Translations under genes and position numbers: made by a program
Assembly: GCA_016934605.1 (NCBI GenBank)
Contig: JAFGSO010000363.1
Coordinates: 1-5,183 of the forward strand
Direction: 5' to 3'
DNA length: 5,183 nucleotides
Source: Calditrichota bacterium
GTDB taxonomy: Bacteria > Calditrichota > Calditrichia > RBG-13-44-9
Part shown: positions 1 to 5,183 of the stretch, piece after piece
Numbering within the stretch: the stretch's first letter is position 1
How the letters are laid out: every line of letters starts with the position of its first letter
Notes under the pieces: generated by a model
What the model was told of the DNA's origin: nothing
The model's input: the letters and a program-made list of their open reading frames with translations, nothing else
Databases searched by the model: none

Positions 1-343
1 CGAATTTCGAAAGATTTTTATCAAACAGTCCATTTACAAAAACCAGAACTGTATCATTAACATCTCCGAACAGAAAGGGCCGGATATCTTTGTGAGATAA
101 TTCAGGTGCAACATCCGGAAAAGCATACCGCTTCTGCAATATTGGATTGATATCGGTGTATTTCCATTCTTCCATTTTTCTATGGGGGAATCCCAGTTTC
201 TGGAAAGCGGATATTGCCTCTCTCCTGATCTGGTGCAGAGGTGATTCACTTCCACCATTCATTCGGTTTTCAAATTCATGGAAAGAAGAAACATACCATT
301 CTTTGATATCGGTATTATCCGGATTTTTCGCTATCATAGTCAT
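1..343 (-). CDS. sufD: SufD, Fe-S cluster assembly scaffold subunit (N-terminal part, cut by window edge)
   Basis: This is the first 114 codons of SufD; the rest lies beyond position 1. SufD pairs with SufB and two SufC subunits in the cytosolic SufBC2D scaffold on which Fe-S clusters are built. The visible part has the family's N-terminal helical pattern: R40-x2-A-x2-AF-x-KLGFP (residues 40-53) followed by K56-MEEWKYTDI (56-65), the hallmark 'LGFP..K.EEWKYT' block of SufD. The catalytically relevant C-terminal beta-helix, including the residue equivalent to E. coli SufD His360, is outside the window. The ATG at 343 is chosen because GGAAAA (352-347) sits about 6 nt upstream; an in-frame ATG two codons later (337) is possible. 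It starts 21 nt after the sufC stop, so it is the third gene of a sufBCD operon. Identity rests on the motif and gene order and is secure despite truncation. Confidence 0.93.
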   Translation of the reverse strand, partial: MTMIAKNPDNTDIKEWYVSSFHEFENRMNGGSESPLHQIRREAISAFQKLGFPHRKMEEWKYTDINPILQKRYAFPDVAPELSHKDIRPFLFGDVNDTVLVFVNGLFDKNLSKF

Positions 344-364
344 TTATTTTCCATTTTAAGATAA

Positions 365-1129
365 TTATACAGTTGCTTCGGCTTCTTTTTCCTTTTTGAT
401 CCAGTCGTAGCCATATTCCTCCAGATGGAGAGCCAGATCCTTATCACCGGATTGGGCAATTTTGCCGTTGTAAAGAACGTGCACAAAATCCGGTACTATG
501 TAATTGAGCAGCCTCTGGTAGTGAGTAACCAGTATGAAAGCATTATCTTTATTTCGAATTTTATTGACACCGTTTGCCACAATTTTCAGAGCATCAATAT
601 CCAGTCCGGAGTCGGTTTCATCAAGAATAGCCAGTTTGGGATCGAGCATGGCCATCTGGAAAATTTCATTTCGTTTCTTTTCTCCACCGGAAAATCCTTC
701 ATTTACCGCGCGGCTGATAAATTTTTCATCCATCTCCACCAGTGCGAGTTTTTCCTTCATTCTGTTCAGGAAACTTCTGGCATCCAGAGTGTTCTCGCCG
801 CGGGCCCTGCGTACTTCGTTCACGGCCTGTTTCAAAAAATTAGCCATACTTACACCCGGAATTTCGACCGGGTACTGGAACGCCAGGAAAAGCCCGTGAT
901 GGGCCCGTTCCTCCGGAGCCATCTCCAGCAGATCTTCACCCTGGAATTTTACTGATCCGGAAATGACCTCAAATTCTTCCCGGCCGGCCAGAACATTTGC
1001 CAGAGTGCTTTTACCGGAGCCGTTCGGCCCCATAATAGCATGAATTTCACCGGGATTTACATTCAGATTGATGCCTTTTAATATCTCTGTATCACCAATC
1101 GCAACTCTCAGATCTTTAATTTCTAACAT
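365..1129 (-). CDS. sufC: SufC, ABC-type ATPase of the SufBCD Fe-S scaffold
   Basis: This gene encodes a 254-residue soluble ABC ATPase, close to the 248 residues of E. coli SufC. It binds SufB and SufD and uses ATP to drive the scaffold's conformational change during cluster assembly; it is not a transporter despite the fold. All ABC motifs are intact: Walker A GPNGSGKST (34-42), Q-loop Gln85 in AFQYP, the SufC-type signature FSGGEKKRNE (146-155), Walker B ending LAILD-E (166-171), D-loop SGLD (174-177) and switch His203. No membrane segment is seen. The ATG at 1129 is the only sensible start: an in-frame TGA lies three codons upstream, and MLEIKDLRV is a typical SufC N terminus. It follows sufB by 48 nt and precedes sufD by 21 nt. 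The strongest Shine-Dalgarno upstream is placed for a different, out-of-frame ATG (see the small open frame at 1116-1142). Confidence 0.98.
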   Translation of the reverse strand: MLEIKDLRVAIGDTEILKGINLNVNPGEIHAIMGPNGSGKSTLANVLAGREEFEVISGSVKFQGEDLLEMAPEERAHHGLFLAFQYPVEIPGVSMANFLKQAVNEVRRARGENTLDARSFLNRMKEKLALVEMDEKFISRAVNEGFSGGEKKRNEIFQMAMLDPKLAILDETDSGLDIDALKIVANGVNKIRNKDNAFILVTHYQRLLNYIVPDFVHVLYNGKIAQSGDKDLALHLEEYGYDWIKKEKEAEATV

Positions 1130-1142
1130 GTTCAGCTCTCAT
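1116..1142 (-). other. Possible 8-codon leader open frame overlapping the sufC start
   Basis: A GGAGG at 1158-1154 is 11 nt upstream of an ATG at 1142, which opens a frame of eight codons (MRAEHVRN) that stops with TAA at 1118-1116, inside sufC. The true sufC ATG (1129) lies within this frame, offset by 13 nt, and is 24 nt from the GGAGG, too far for ordinary initiation. Its own closer candidate is only GAGAG (1140-1136), with a 6-nt spacer. This could be a leader whose termination just past the sufC start lets ribosomes reinitiate there, or the ATG may be incidental and the GGAGG a standby site. Nothing shows that the peptide is made. Confidence 0.3.
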
Positions 1143-1177
1143 TTTATTCAATTCCTCCGTTAACGTATCACTTTTTT

Positions 1178-2641
1178 TTATCCAACACTGCCTTCAAGAC
1201 TGATTTCCAGCAATTTTTGTGCTTCCACCGCAAACTCCATAGGAAGCTCCTTGAATACTTCCTTGCAATAGCCGTTCACAATTAAGGCAATAGCATTTTC
1301 GGTATCTATTCCTCTCTGATTCAGATAAAAAATCTGGTCCTCGCCAATCTTGGAGGTGGTTGCTTCGTGCTCAATTTTGGCAGTCTTATTCTTAATCTCG
1401 AGATAGGGAAATGTATGAGCGCCACATTTATCCCCGATCAGAAGTGAATCGCACTGCGAAAAGTTTCTGGCATTTTCAGCAGCTTCGTGTACCTGCACCA
1501 GGCCACGATAGGAATTGTTGCTTCTTCCCGCAGAAATTCCCTTGGAAACAATACGGCTGCGGGTATTTTTTCCCACATGAATCATCTTTGTTCCGGTATC
1601 TGCCTGCTGGAAATTATTGGTAAAAGCCACTGAGTAAAATTCACCTTCAGAATTGTTTCCTTTCATAATAACACTGGGATATTTCCAGGTAATGGCCGAA
1701 CCCGTTTCCACCTGAGTCCATGATATCCTGGAATTATCACCATCGCAGAGACCTCGTTTGGTAACGAAATTGTAAATACCGCCTTTTCCCTCTTCATCCC
1801 CCGGATACCAGTTCTGTACGGTTGAATATTTTATTTCTGCATCTTTATGAGCAATCAGCTCCACAACTGCAGCATGAAGCTGATTTTCGTCCCTCATCGG
1901 TGCGGTGCACCCCTCAAGATAACTGACATAGGCACCCTCATCGGCGATTATCAGCGTACGCTCAAACTGTCCGGTGTTTGCTGCATTGATCCGGAAATAG
2001 GTGGATAATTCCATGGGACAACGAACCCCTTTTGGAATATAGGCGAAAGAACCGTCACTGAATACGGCAGAGTTTAGTGCAGCAAAAAAATTATCTCCCC
2101 GGGGGACAACCGTTCCCAGATATTTTTTAACCAGGTCCGGATGTTCCCGAAGGGCTTCCGACATGGAACAGAATATGATTCCCAGTTCTTTTAATTCTTT
2201 CTTAAAGGTTGTGGCCACAGAGATACTATCCATCACGGCATCCACTGCCACACCGGCCAGGCGTTTCTGTTCATCCAGCGGGATACCAAGTTTTTCAAAT
2301 GTTTCCAAAAGTTTGGGGTCGACTTCATCCAGATTTTTAGGACCATCTTTTTTTCGAGGAGCTGCATAATAATAAGCATCCTGATAATCGATGGGAGGGT
2401 AATCCACAAATGCCCATCTTGGTTCTTTCATTTTTTCCCAGCGTCGAAAAGCTTTCAGTCGCCATTGAAGCATAAATTCCGGTTCATGTTTTTTGGCGGA
2501 TATGAATCGGATGGTGTCTTCACTCAAGCCCCGCGGTGCTGATTCCGTTTCAATGTCAGTGACGAATCCATATTTATATTCGCTTTTGGTCATTCTTTCC
2601 AGCATCTGCTTTTCGTCAGATTTCTTTTGATCATTCGGCAT
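1178..2641 (-). CDS. sufB: SufB, Fe-S cluster assembly scaffold protein
   Basis: This 487-residue protein (E. coli SufB has 495) is the core scaffold subunit that receives sulfur and holds the nascent cluster in the cytosolic SufBC2D complex. The N-terminal block SEYKYGFVTDIE (20-31) and the pattern EPEFMLQWRLKAFRRW (53-68) are typical of SufB. The beta-helix follows, with SYLEGCTAP (240-248), SWTQVETGSAITWKYPS (307-323) and the C-terminal QCDSLLIGDKCGAHTFPY (396-413). Counting from the C terminus, Cys397 corresponds to E. coli Cys405, and His425/Glu426 to His433/Glu434, residues reported to matter for cluster formation; Cys245 appears to match Cys254, the proposed sulfur entry point. No intein or insertion is present. 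The ATG at 2641 has AGAGG (2653-2649) with a 7-nt spacer. It is the first gene of the minus-strand operon, transcribed away from the regulator gene. Confidence 0.98.
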   Translation of the reverse strand: MPNDQKKSDEKQMLERMTKSEYKYGFVTDIETESAPRGLSEDTIRFISAKKHEPEFMLQWRLKAFRRWEKMKEPRWAFVDYPPIDYQDAYYYAAPRKKDGPKNLDEVDPKLLETFEKLGIPLDEQKRLAGVAVDAVMDSISVATTFKKELKELGIIFCSMSEALREHPDLVKKYLGTVVPRGDNFFAALNSAVFSDGSFAYIPKGVRCPMELSTYFRINAANTGQFERTLIIADEGAYVSYLEGCTAPMRDENQLHAAVVELIAHKDAEIKYSTVQNWYPGDEEGKGGIYNFVTKRGLCDGDNSRISWTQVETGSAITWKYPSVIMKGNNSEGEFYSVAFTNNFQQADTGTKMIHVGKNTRSRIVSKGISAGRSNNSYRGLVQVHEAAENARNFSQCDSLLIGDKCGAHTFPYLEIKNKTAKIEHEATTSKIGEDQIFYLNQRGIDTENAIALIVNGYCKEVFKELPMEFAVEAQKLLEISLEGSVG

Positions 2642-2648
2642 CAGTTAA

Positions 2649-2653
2649 CCTCT
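2649..2653 (-). promoter_or_regulatory. Ribosome binding site of sufB
   Basis: AGAGG on the minus strand lies 7 nt before the ATG at 2641 and fixes that start codon. Confidence 0.75.
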
Positions 2654-2674
2654 TGAGTTTATTTCAGGAGCCAC

Positions 2675-2703
2675 AGTTTAACTTATTTATACAAAAAAGT
2701 CAA
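2675..2703 (-). promoter_or_regulatory. Predicted sigma-70-type promoter of sufBCD
   Basis: On the minus strand TTGACT (2703-2698) is followed by a 17-bp spacer and TAAACT (2680-2675), matching the -35 box at 5 of 6 and the -10 box at 4 of 6 positions. Transcription would begin near 2668 and give a leader of about 27 nt containing the sufB ribosome binding site. A TATAAA at 2691-2686 is a better -10 by sequence but has no fitting -35. The -35 box carries the half-site AGTC on the plus strand, preceded by an A-run as in the operator near the regulator gene, so the same protein might bind here weakly. Confidence 0.5.
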
Positions 2704-2726
2704 GATTAAATTTAAAATAGTATTTT

Positions 2727-2761
2727 CCTGATTTTGTTCCTGCGATGATAAAAAAATCAGG
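2727..2761. repeat. Perfect 9-bp inverted repeat between the divergent promoters
   Basis: CCTGATTTT (2727-2735) and AAAATCAGG (2753-2761) are exact reverse complements separated by 17 bp. The element lies upstream of both predicted -35 boxes, about 24 bp from the sufB one and 37 bp from the regulator one, so neither predicted transcript contains it. That placement favours a DNA-level role, such as a site for a dimeric protein with arms about two and a half helical turns apart. A plus-strand TTTT follows the second arm, so a weak terminator for read-through is an alternative, but the stem is AT-rich and no gene upstream on that strand would need it. Confidence 0.45.
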
Positions 2762-2797
2762 TTTTATTCTTGTTTGATTTCGATTCTATTTTAGTTA

Positions 2798-2826
2798 TTG
2801 CCAGTGAAACTTTCCATTCCTATATT
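2798..2826 (+). promoter_or_regulatory. Predicted sigma-70-type promoter of the regulator-Rieske-sufSU operon
   Basis: TTGCCA (2798-2803) and TATATT (2821-2826) are separated by exactly 17 bp, each matching the sigma-70 consensus at 5 of 6 positions. Transcription would begin near 2833, giving a leader of roughly 29 nt. The IscR-like operator lies within that leader at about +5 to +25, where a bound protein could block initiation or early elongation. No separate promoter is evident before the Rieske gene, sufS or sufU, so this one probably serves the whole plus-strand operon. Confidence 0.65.
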
Positions 2827-2836
2827 GATTATATAA

Positions 2837-2857
2837 ATAGGACTAAAACAGTCGGAT
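2837..2857. promoter_or_regulatory. IscR type 1-like operator, probable autoregulatory site
   Basis: The core GACTAAAACAGTC (2841-2853) fits the inner part of the E. coli IscR type 1 consensus, GACT-R-WWW-Y-AGTC, at every position. The flanks give a 21-bp pseudo-palindrome of form AT-nn-GACT-AAAAC-AGTC-nn-AT, although the left flank does not match the YY of the full E. coli consensus. It ends 4 nt before the regulator's start codon, downstream of the predicted promoter, and overlaps the only Shine-Dalgarno-like GGA (2854-2856). This suggests repression of its own operon by the Rrf2 protein, probably in its cluster-bound form as for E. coli IscR; binding is inferred only. Confidence 0.65.
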
Positions 2858-2861
2858 TTCG

Positions 2862-3389
2862 ATGCTGAAACTGAGTAAAAAAGTTGAATATGCGCTGATC
2901 GGAATGATTCATATGTCGCGCAAGGGAGACGGTGAGCTTACCACCACCAGAGAACTGATCAACTGTTACAATATCCCTCCGGAATTGATGGGCAAGGTTC
3001 TTCAACGGCTAGCAAAAGCCGATCTTATTAAATCCGAACAGGGGGTTAAAGGGGGTTATCTGCTCAGTCGCAGCACAGGGTCCATTTCGGTAAGGGATGT
3101 ACTCCATACAATTGATGGGACGGTTAAAATTGTCGATTGCCTTAAATTGGATAGGGATAATGCTAATTGTGATCAGAGCTCTGCATGCATCATTCGCAGC
3201 CCAATGATTATTATTCAGAATAAACTGGAGCATCTTTTTAACAGTCTGAGTCTGGAAGATATTGCCGGTGAAATTATGCCCAATCATCAAGAGAAGAAGA
3301 GACCATCAAAGAAATCCTATTCAAAAAAATTGCCGGAGGAATCACTGAATGCCACAATGGATAAAAGTGACTGCAGAAGACGCATTTGA
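2862..3389 (+). CDS. Rrf2-family (IscR/SufR-like) transcriptional regulator, probable Fe-S sensor
   Basis: This 175-residue cytosolic DNA-binding protein begins with MLKLSKKVEYALIGMIHMS, a classic Rrf2 N terminus. The winged helix follows: recognition-helix region IPPELMGKVLQRLAKADLI (38-56) and wing GVKGGYLLSR (61-70). The cluster-binding loop has Cys93, Cys103 and Cys109 (spacing C-x9-C-x5-C), against C-x5-C-x5-C in E. coli IscR. IscR's fourth ligand, a His three residues after the last Cys, is Arg112 here; Glu9 aligns with the acidic ligand of NsrR/RsrR-type members and could replace it. After residue 142 there is a Lys-rich tail (EKKRPSKKSYSKK), longer than in the 162-residue E. coli IscR. 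The last 41 nt overlap the Rieske gene. It heads the plus-strand operon, divergent from sufBCD, with an IscR-like site at its start, so it most likely controls suf expression. I leave the symbol blank because iscR and sufR are both used for such proteins. Confidence 0.93.
   Translation: MLKLSKKVEYALIGMIHMSRKGDGELTTTRELINCYNIPPELMGKVLQRLAKADLIKSEQGVKGGYLLSRSTGSISVRDVLHTIDGTVKIVDCLKLDRDNANCDQSSACIIRSPMIIIQNKLEHLFNSLSLEDIAGEIMPNHQEKKRPSKKSYSKKLPEESLNATMDKSDCRRRI
3335..3339 (+). promoter_or_regulatory. Ribosome binding site of the Rieske gene, inside the regulator gene
   Basis: GGAGG sits 9 nt before the ATG at 3349 and lies wholly in the regulator's coding sequence. It supports the overlapping start over any later one; the Rieske protein has no other Met. 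Confidence 0.75.
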
Positions 3390-3657
3390 TGGGAATGTTC
3401 ATGTCTTTGAGCATGAAGGATGGCCGATAGCCGTTTACCGGCTGGAGGACGGATATTTTGCCATTGATGATACCTGCAGTCACGAAGAGGCTTCTCTTTC
3501 TGAAGGAGAGATTGAAGATGGAAAAATAGAATGCCCTCTTCATGGAGCACAATTTGATATCCGAACCGGAAAGAATTTAACCTTGCCGGCAGTTCTTCCG
3601 GTTAGGAATTATCCCGTAAAAGTAGAAAACGGTGATATTTTTGTGAAGGTCAGTTAA
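3349..3657 (+). CDS. Small Rieske [2Fe-2S] ferredoxin-like protein
   Basis: This 102-residue soluble protein has the Rieske cluster motif C43-S-H45 and C62-PLH65, i.e. C-x-H-x16-C-x2-H, in the contexts CSHEEASL and CPLHGAQFD. Two Cys and two His should hold a [2Fe-2S] cluster. Length and the lack of a membrane anchor or catalytic domain match the ferredoxin components of non-heme iron dioxygenases rather than cytochrome bc1 subunits. No oxygenase gene is nearby; it sits between the regulator and sufS, 23 nt before sufS. Rieske proteins of this type occur in suf operons of other bacteria, such as many actinomycetes, but their job there is not settled; electron supply to assembly or a cluster-dependent redox role is inference. 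It overlaps the regulator gene by 41 nt in another frame, which suggests translational coupling. Confidence 0.93.
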   Translation: MPQWIKVTAEDAFDGNVHVFEHEGWPIAVYRLEDGYFAIDDTCSHEEASLSEGEIEDGKIECPLHGAQFDIRTGKNLTLPAVLPVRNYPVKVENGDIFVKVS

Positions 3658-3670
3658 GTCTTTTATCGCT

Positions 3671-3674
3671 GGAG
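3671..3674 (+). promoter_or_regulatory. Ribosome binding site of sufS
   Basis: GGAG with a 6-nt spacer favours the ATG at 3681 over an in-frame GTG at 3735, which would give a more usual SufS length but has a poorly spaced GGGA. Confidence 0.6.
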
Positions 3675-3680
3675 ATTATT

Positions 3681-4973
3681 ATGTCAGTTGAAATATTAGA
3701 GAAGGAGATAAAACCAGGGACGACTATACTCAATGTGGAAGAAATTCGTGAGGATTTTCCTATTCTGGCGGAAACATTTTCTTCTAGCAAGGGACCGGAT
3801 ATTCCCCTGATTTATCTCGACAATGCGGCAACTACCCAGAAACCCCGGAATGTTCTGGAGGCCATAAAGAATTATTATTCTCATGAGAATGCCAATGTAC
3901 ATCGGGCGATTCACAAGCTGGGCGAAAGAGCGACGGTGGCTTTTGAAAAAAGCCGTTCAAAGATTGCTGATTTTATCAATGCACCTTCTGCCAGGCAAGT
4001 GGTATTTACGCGTGGTACTACAGAGGCTATTAATCTGGTCGTGAATGGATGGGGCCGTAAATTTATTAAAGCCGGGGATGAAATTCTTCTCAGTGAGATG
4101 GAGCATCACAGTAACCTGGTTCCCTGGCAATTACTGGCAAAAGAAAAGGGTGCAAAACTCCGTTTTATTCCATTTTCTAAATCTAAAGGAACTCTTCAGA
4201 TTGGGAATCTGGAGCATTTTTTAACAGAACGGACCCGCATCATTTCAGTTACCCATATGTCTAACGTATTTGGCACTATCAATCCAGTGAGAGGACTGAT
4301 TCAGAAGGCCAGGGAACATGGAATTCCGGTGATGCTGGATGGCGCACAGTCTGTACCGCATCTGCCTACCGATGTACAGGAATTGGATTGTGATTTTCTG
4401 GCGTTTTCCGGTCATAAAATGTGTGGACCAACCGGCATCGGAATTCTGTATGCAAAGGAAAAGTATCTGGAAGAGATGGATCCCTATCAGGGTGGTGGAG
4501 AGATGATCAGCGCTGTCTGGCTGGATAAAGCGACCTGGAATGATCCCCCCCACAAATTTGAGGCAGGAACGCCCAATATTGCCGGTGCAATTGCACTGGG
4601 TGCAGCGGTTGATTACCTGAATTCTATTGGAATGGAAAAAATTACTACATATGAACAGAAGCTCACAACCTATGCACTTTCGAGTTTGCAGAGTATCGAA
4701 GATATGAAAATATACGGCATGGCTCCATTTCGCGGAGGAGTGATCTCATTCAATCTGGGGGAAATTCATCCCCATGATATGGCACAGTTTCTGGACAGCC
4801 AGGGTATTGCCGTCAGGGCAGGCCATCACTGTGCCCAGCCGGTGATGCGAAAACTGGAAATACCGGCGACCACACGGGCCAGTTTCTATTTATATAACAC
4901 ATTTGATGAAATCGACCGGCTGGTGATCAGTCTGTTAAAAGCACGGGAGTTTTTCGGACATGGAACTCGATGA
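3681..4973 (+). CDS. sufS: SufS, type II PLP-dependent cysteine desulfurase
   Basis: SufS converts L-cysteine to L-alanine and keeps the sulfur as a persulfide on an active-site Cys, supplying sulfur for cluster assembly in the cytosol. The 430 residues show the group II features in order: YLDNAATTQKP (45-55), the cofactor-stacking His142 in SEMEHHSN (138-145), Asp220 and Gln223 in LDGAQS, the PLP Schiff-base Lys246 in SGHKMCGPTG (243-252), and catalytic Cys384 in RAGHHCAQP (379-387). The short loop around Cys384 is typical of SufS rather than IscS/NifS, which have a long mobile loop. It is about 24 residues longer than E. coli SufS, from an N-terminal leader of about 20 residues plus a small insertion at 32-42 (TFSSSKGPDIP). 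Its stop codon overlaps the sufU start region by 14 nt, which supports SufU as the sulfur-accepting partner. Confidence 0.98.
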   Translation: MSVEILEKEIKPGTTILNVEEIREDFPILAETFSSSKGPDIPLIYLDNAATTQKPRNVLEAIKNYYSHENANVHRAIHKLGERATVAFEKSRSKIADFINAPSARQVVFTRGTTEAINLVVNGWGRKFIKAGDEILLSEMEHHSNLVPWQLLAKEKGAKLRFIPFSKSKGTLQIGNLEHFLTERTRIISVTHMSNVFGTINPVRGLIQKAREHGIPVMLDGAQSVPHLPTDVQELDCDFLAFSGHKMCGPTGIGILYAKEKYLEEMDPYQGGGEMISAVWLDKATWNDPPHKFEAGTPNIAGAIALGAAVDYLNSIGMEKITTYEQKLTTYALSSLQSIEDMKIYGMAPFRGGVISFNLGEIHPHDMAQFLDSQGIAVRAGHHCAQPVMRKLEIPATTRASFYLYNTFDEIDRLVISLLKAREFFGHGTR

Positions 4974-5183
4974 ATTATATCAGGATATTATTCTGGATCA
5001 TTATAAAAATCCGCACAATTTTGGCGAGGGAAGTCCCTCCTGTACCGATGTGGAACTGGAGAATCCCGTTTGCGGAGATCACATCAAACTGATGCTTTAT
5101 GTCGATGAAAACAATATAGTTAAAGATGTAAAGTTTACCGGAAGCGGGTGTGCCATCAGTATTGCATCTGCATCCATAATGAC
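4960..5183 (+). CDS. sufU: SufU, sulfur-transfer partner of SufS (N-terminal part, cut by window edge)
   Basis: The first 74 codons of an IscU-like-fold protein are visible. In B. subtilis, SufU is a zinc-bound sulfurtransferase that takes persulfide sulfur from SufS. Here NPVCGDHIKL (36-43 onward) provides Cys38 and Asp40, and GSGCAISIAS (61-70) provides Cys64; these match the zinc ligands Cys41, Asp43 and Cys66 of B. subtilis SufU. The third Cys of the family, near residue 128, would lie past the window. The N terminus LDELYQDIILDHYKNPHNFG (3-22) is the usual SufU/IscU opening. SufU rather than IscU is preferred because of the SufS neighbour, the GSGCAIS motif and the absence of isc genes, but the diagnostic SufU insertion downstream cannot be seen. 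The ATG at 4960 has GGGAG (4945-4949) with a 10-nt spacer, inside sufS, and overlaps the end of sufS by 14 nt. Confidence 0.94.
   Translation, partial: MELDELYQDIILDHYKNPHNFGEGSPSCTDVELENPVCGDHIKLMLYVDENNIVKDVKFTGSGCAISIASASIM

Noticed and set aside
34..258. A 74-codon minus-strand open frame at the left edge
   Set aside because: It is in a different frame from the SufD reading, which carries the clear LGFP/EEWKYT signature.
425..955. A 176-codon open frame on the plus strand antisense to sufC
   Set aside because: It is fully covered by sufC, whose ABC motifs are intact, and its translation resembles no family; it is a by-product of sufC codon use.
2727..2770. Possible rho-independent terminator on the plus strand
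   Set aside because: The stem is AT-rich with a 17-nt loop and only a short T run, and no plus-strand gene lies upstream to terminate.
2819..2841. Imperfect inverted repeat CCTAT...ATAGG around the -10 box of the regulator promoter
   Set aside because: Only five bases per arm pair exactly, and the sequence is explained by an AT-rich -10 region next to the operator.
2776..2863. Direct repeat GATTTCGAT at 2776-2784 and 2855-2863
   Set aside because: Nine bases repeated once in AT-rich intergenic DNA can arise by chance, and the second copy runs into the start codon.
3274..3552. Two minus-strand open frames antisense to the Rieske gene
   Set aside because: They lack recognisable domains and overlap a gene with a complete Rieske motif.

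Overview
The window holds most of a SUF-type iron-sulfur cluster assembly locus, arranged as two divergent transcription units around a 220-bp regulatory region (about 2642-2861). The left unit runs on the minus strand as sufB, sufC, sufD, with sufD cut off by the window edge. The right unit runs on the plus strand as an Rrf2/IscR-like regulator, a small Rieske [2Fe-2S] protein, sufS (cysteine desulfurase) and sufU, with sufU cut off by the other edge. I see no RNA genes, mobile elements, CRISPR arrays or pseudogenes.

The genes form one working pathway. SufS removes sulfur from cysteine and holds it as a persulfide. SufU probably accepts that sulfur and passes it on. The SufB-SufC2-SufD scaffold, driven by the SufC ATPase, builds the cluster. 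The Rrf2 protein has a conserved-type Cys cluster (C93, C103, C109) and probably senses Fe-S status. The Rieske protein is the extra component; its role here is not established and an electron-transfer partner is only a guess.

Regulation can be read in part from the DNA. The regulator gene has a strong sigma-70-like promoter (TTGCCA, 17-bp spacer, TATATT). Just downstream of its expected transcription start is GACTAAAACAGTC, which matches the core of the E. coli IscR type 1 operator consensus. The sufB side has its own promoter-like sequence (TTGACT, 17-bp spacer, TAAACT), with only an operator half-site over the -35. A perfect 9-bp inverted repeat lies between the two promoters. Genes are tightly packed: overlaps of 41 nt (regulator/Rieske) and 14 nt (sufS/sufU), with short spacers elsewhere, point to translational coupling.

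The organism is a bacterium with moderately AT-rich DNA, Shine-Dalgarno-led genes and sigma-70-type promoters. The SufS-SufU pairing, without SufE in view, excludes an E. coli-like layout. The protein style is reminiscent of FCB-group lineages such as Calditrichota, Marinimicrobia, Ignavibacteria or Balneolota, but this is an impression and not a firm assignment.
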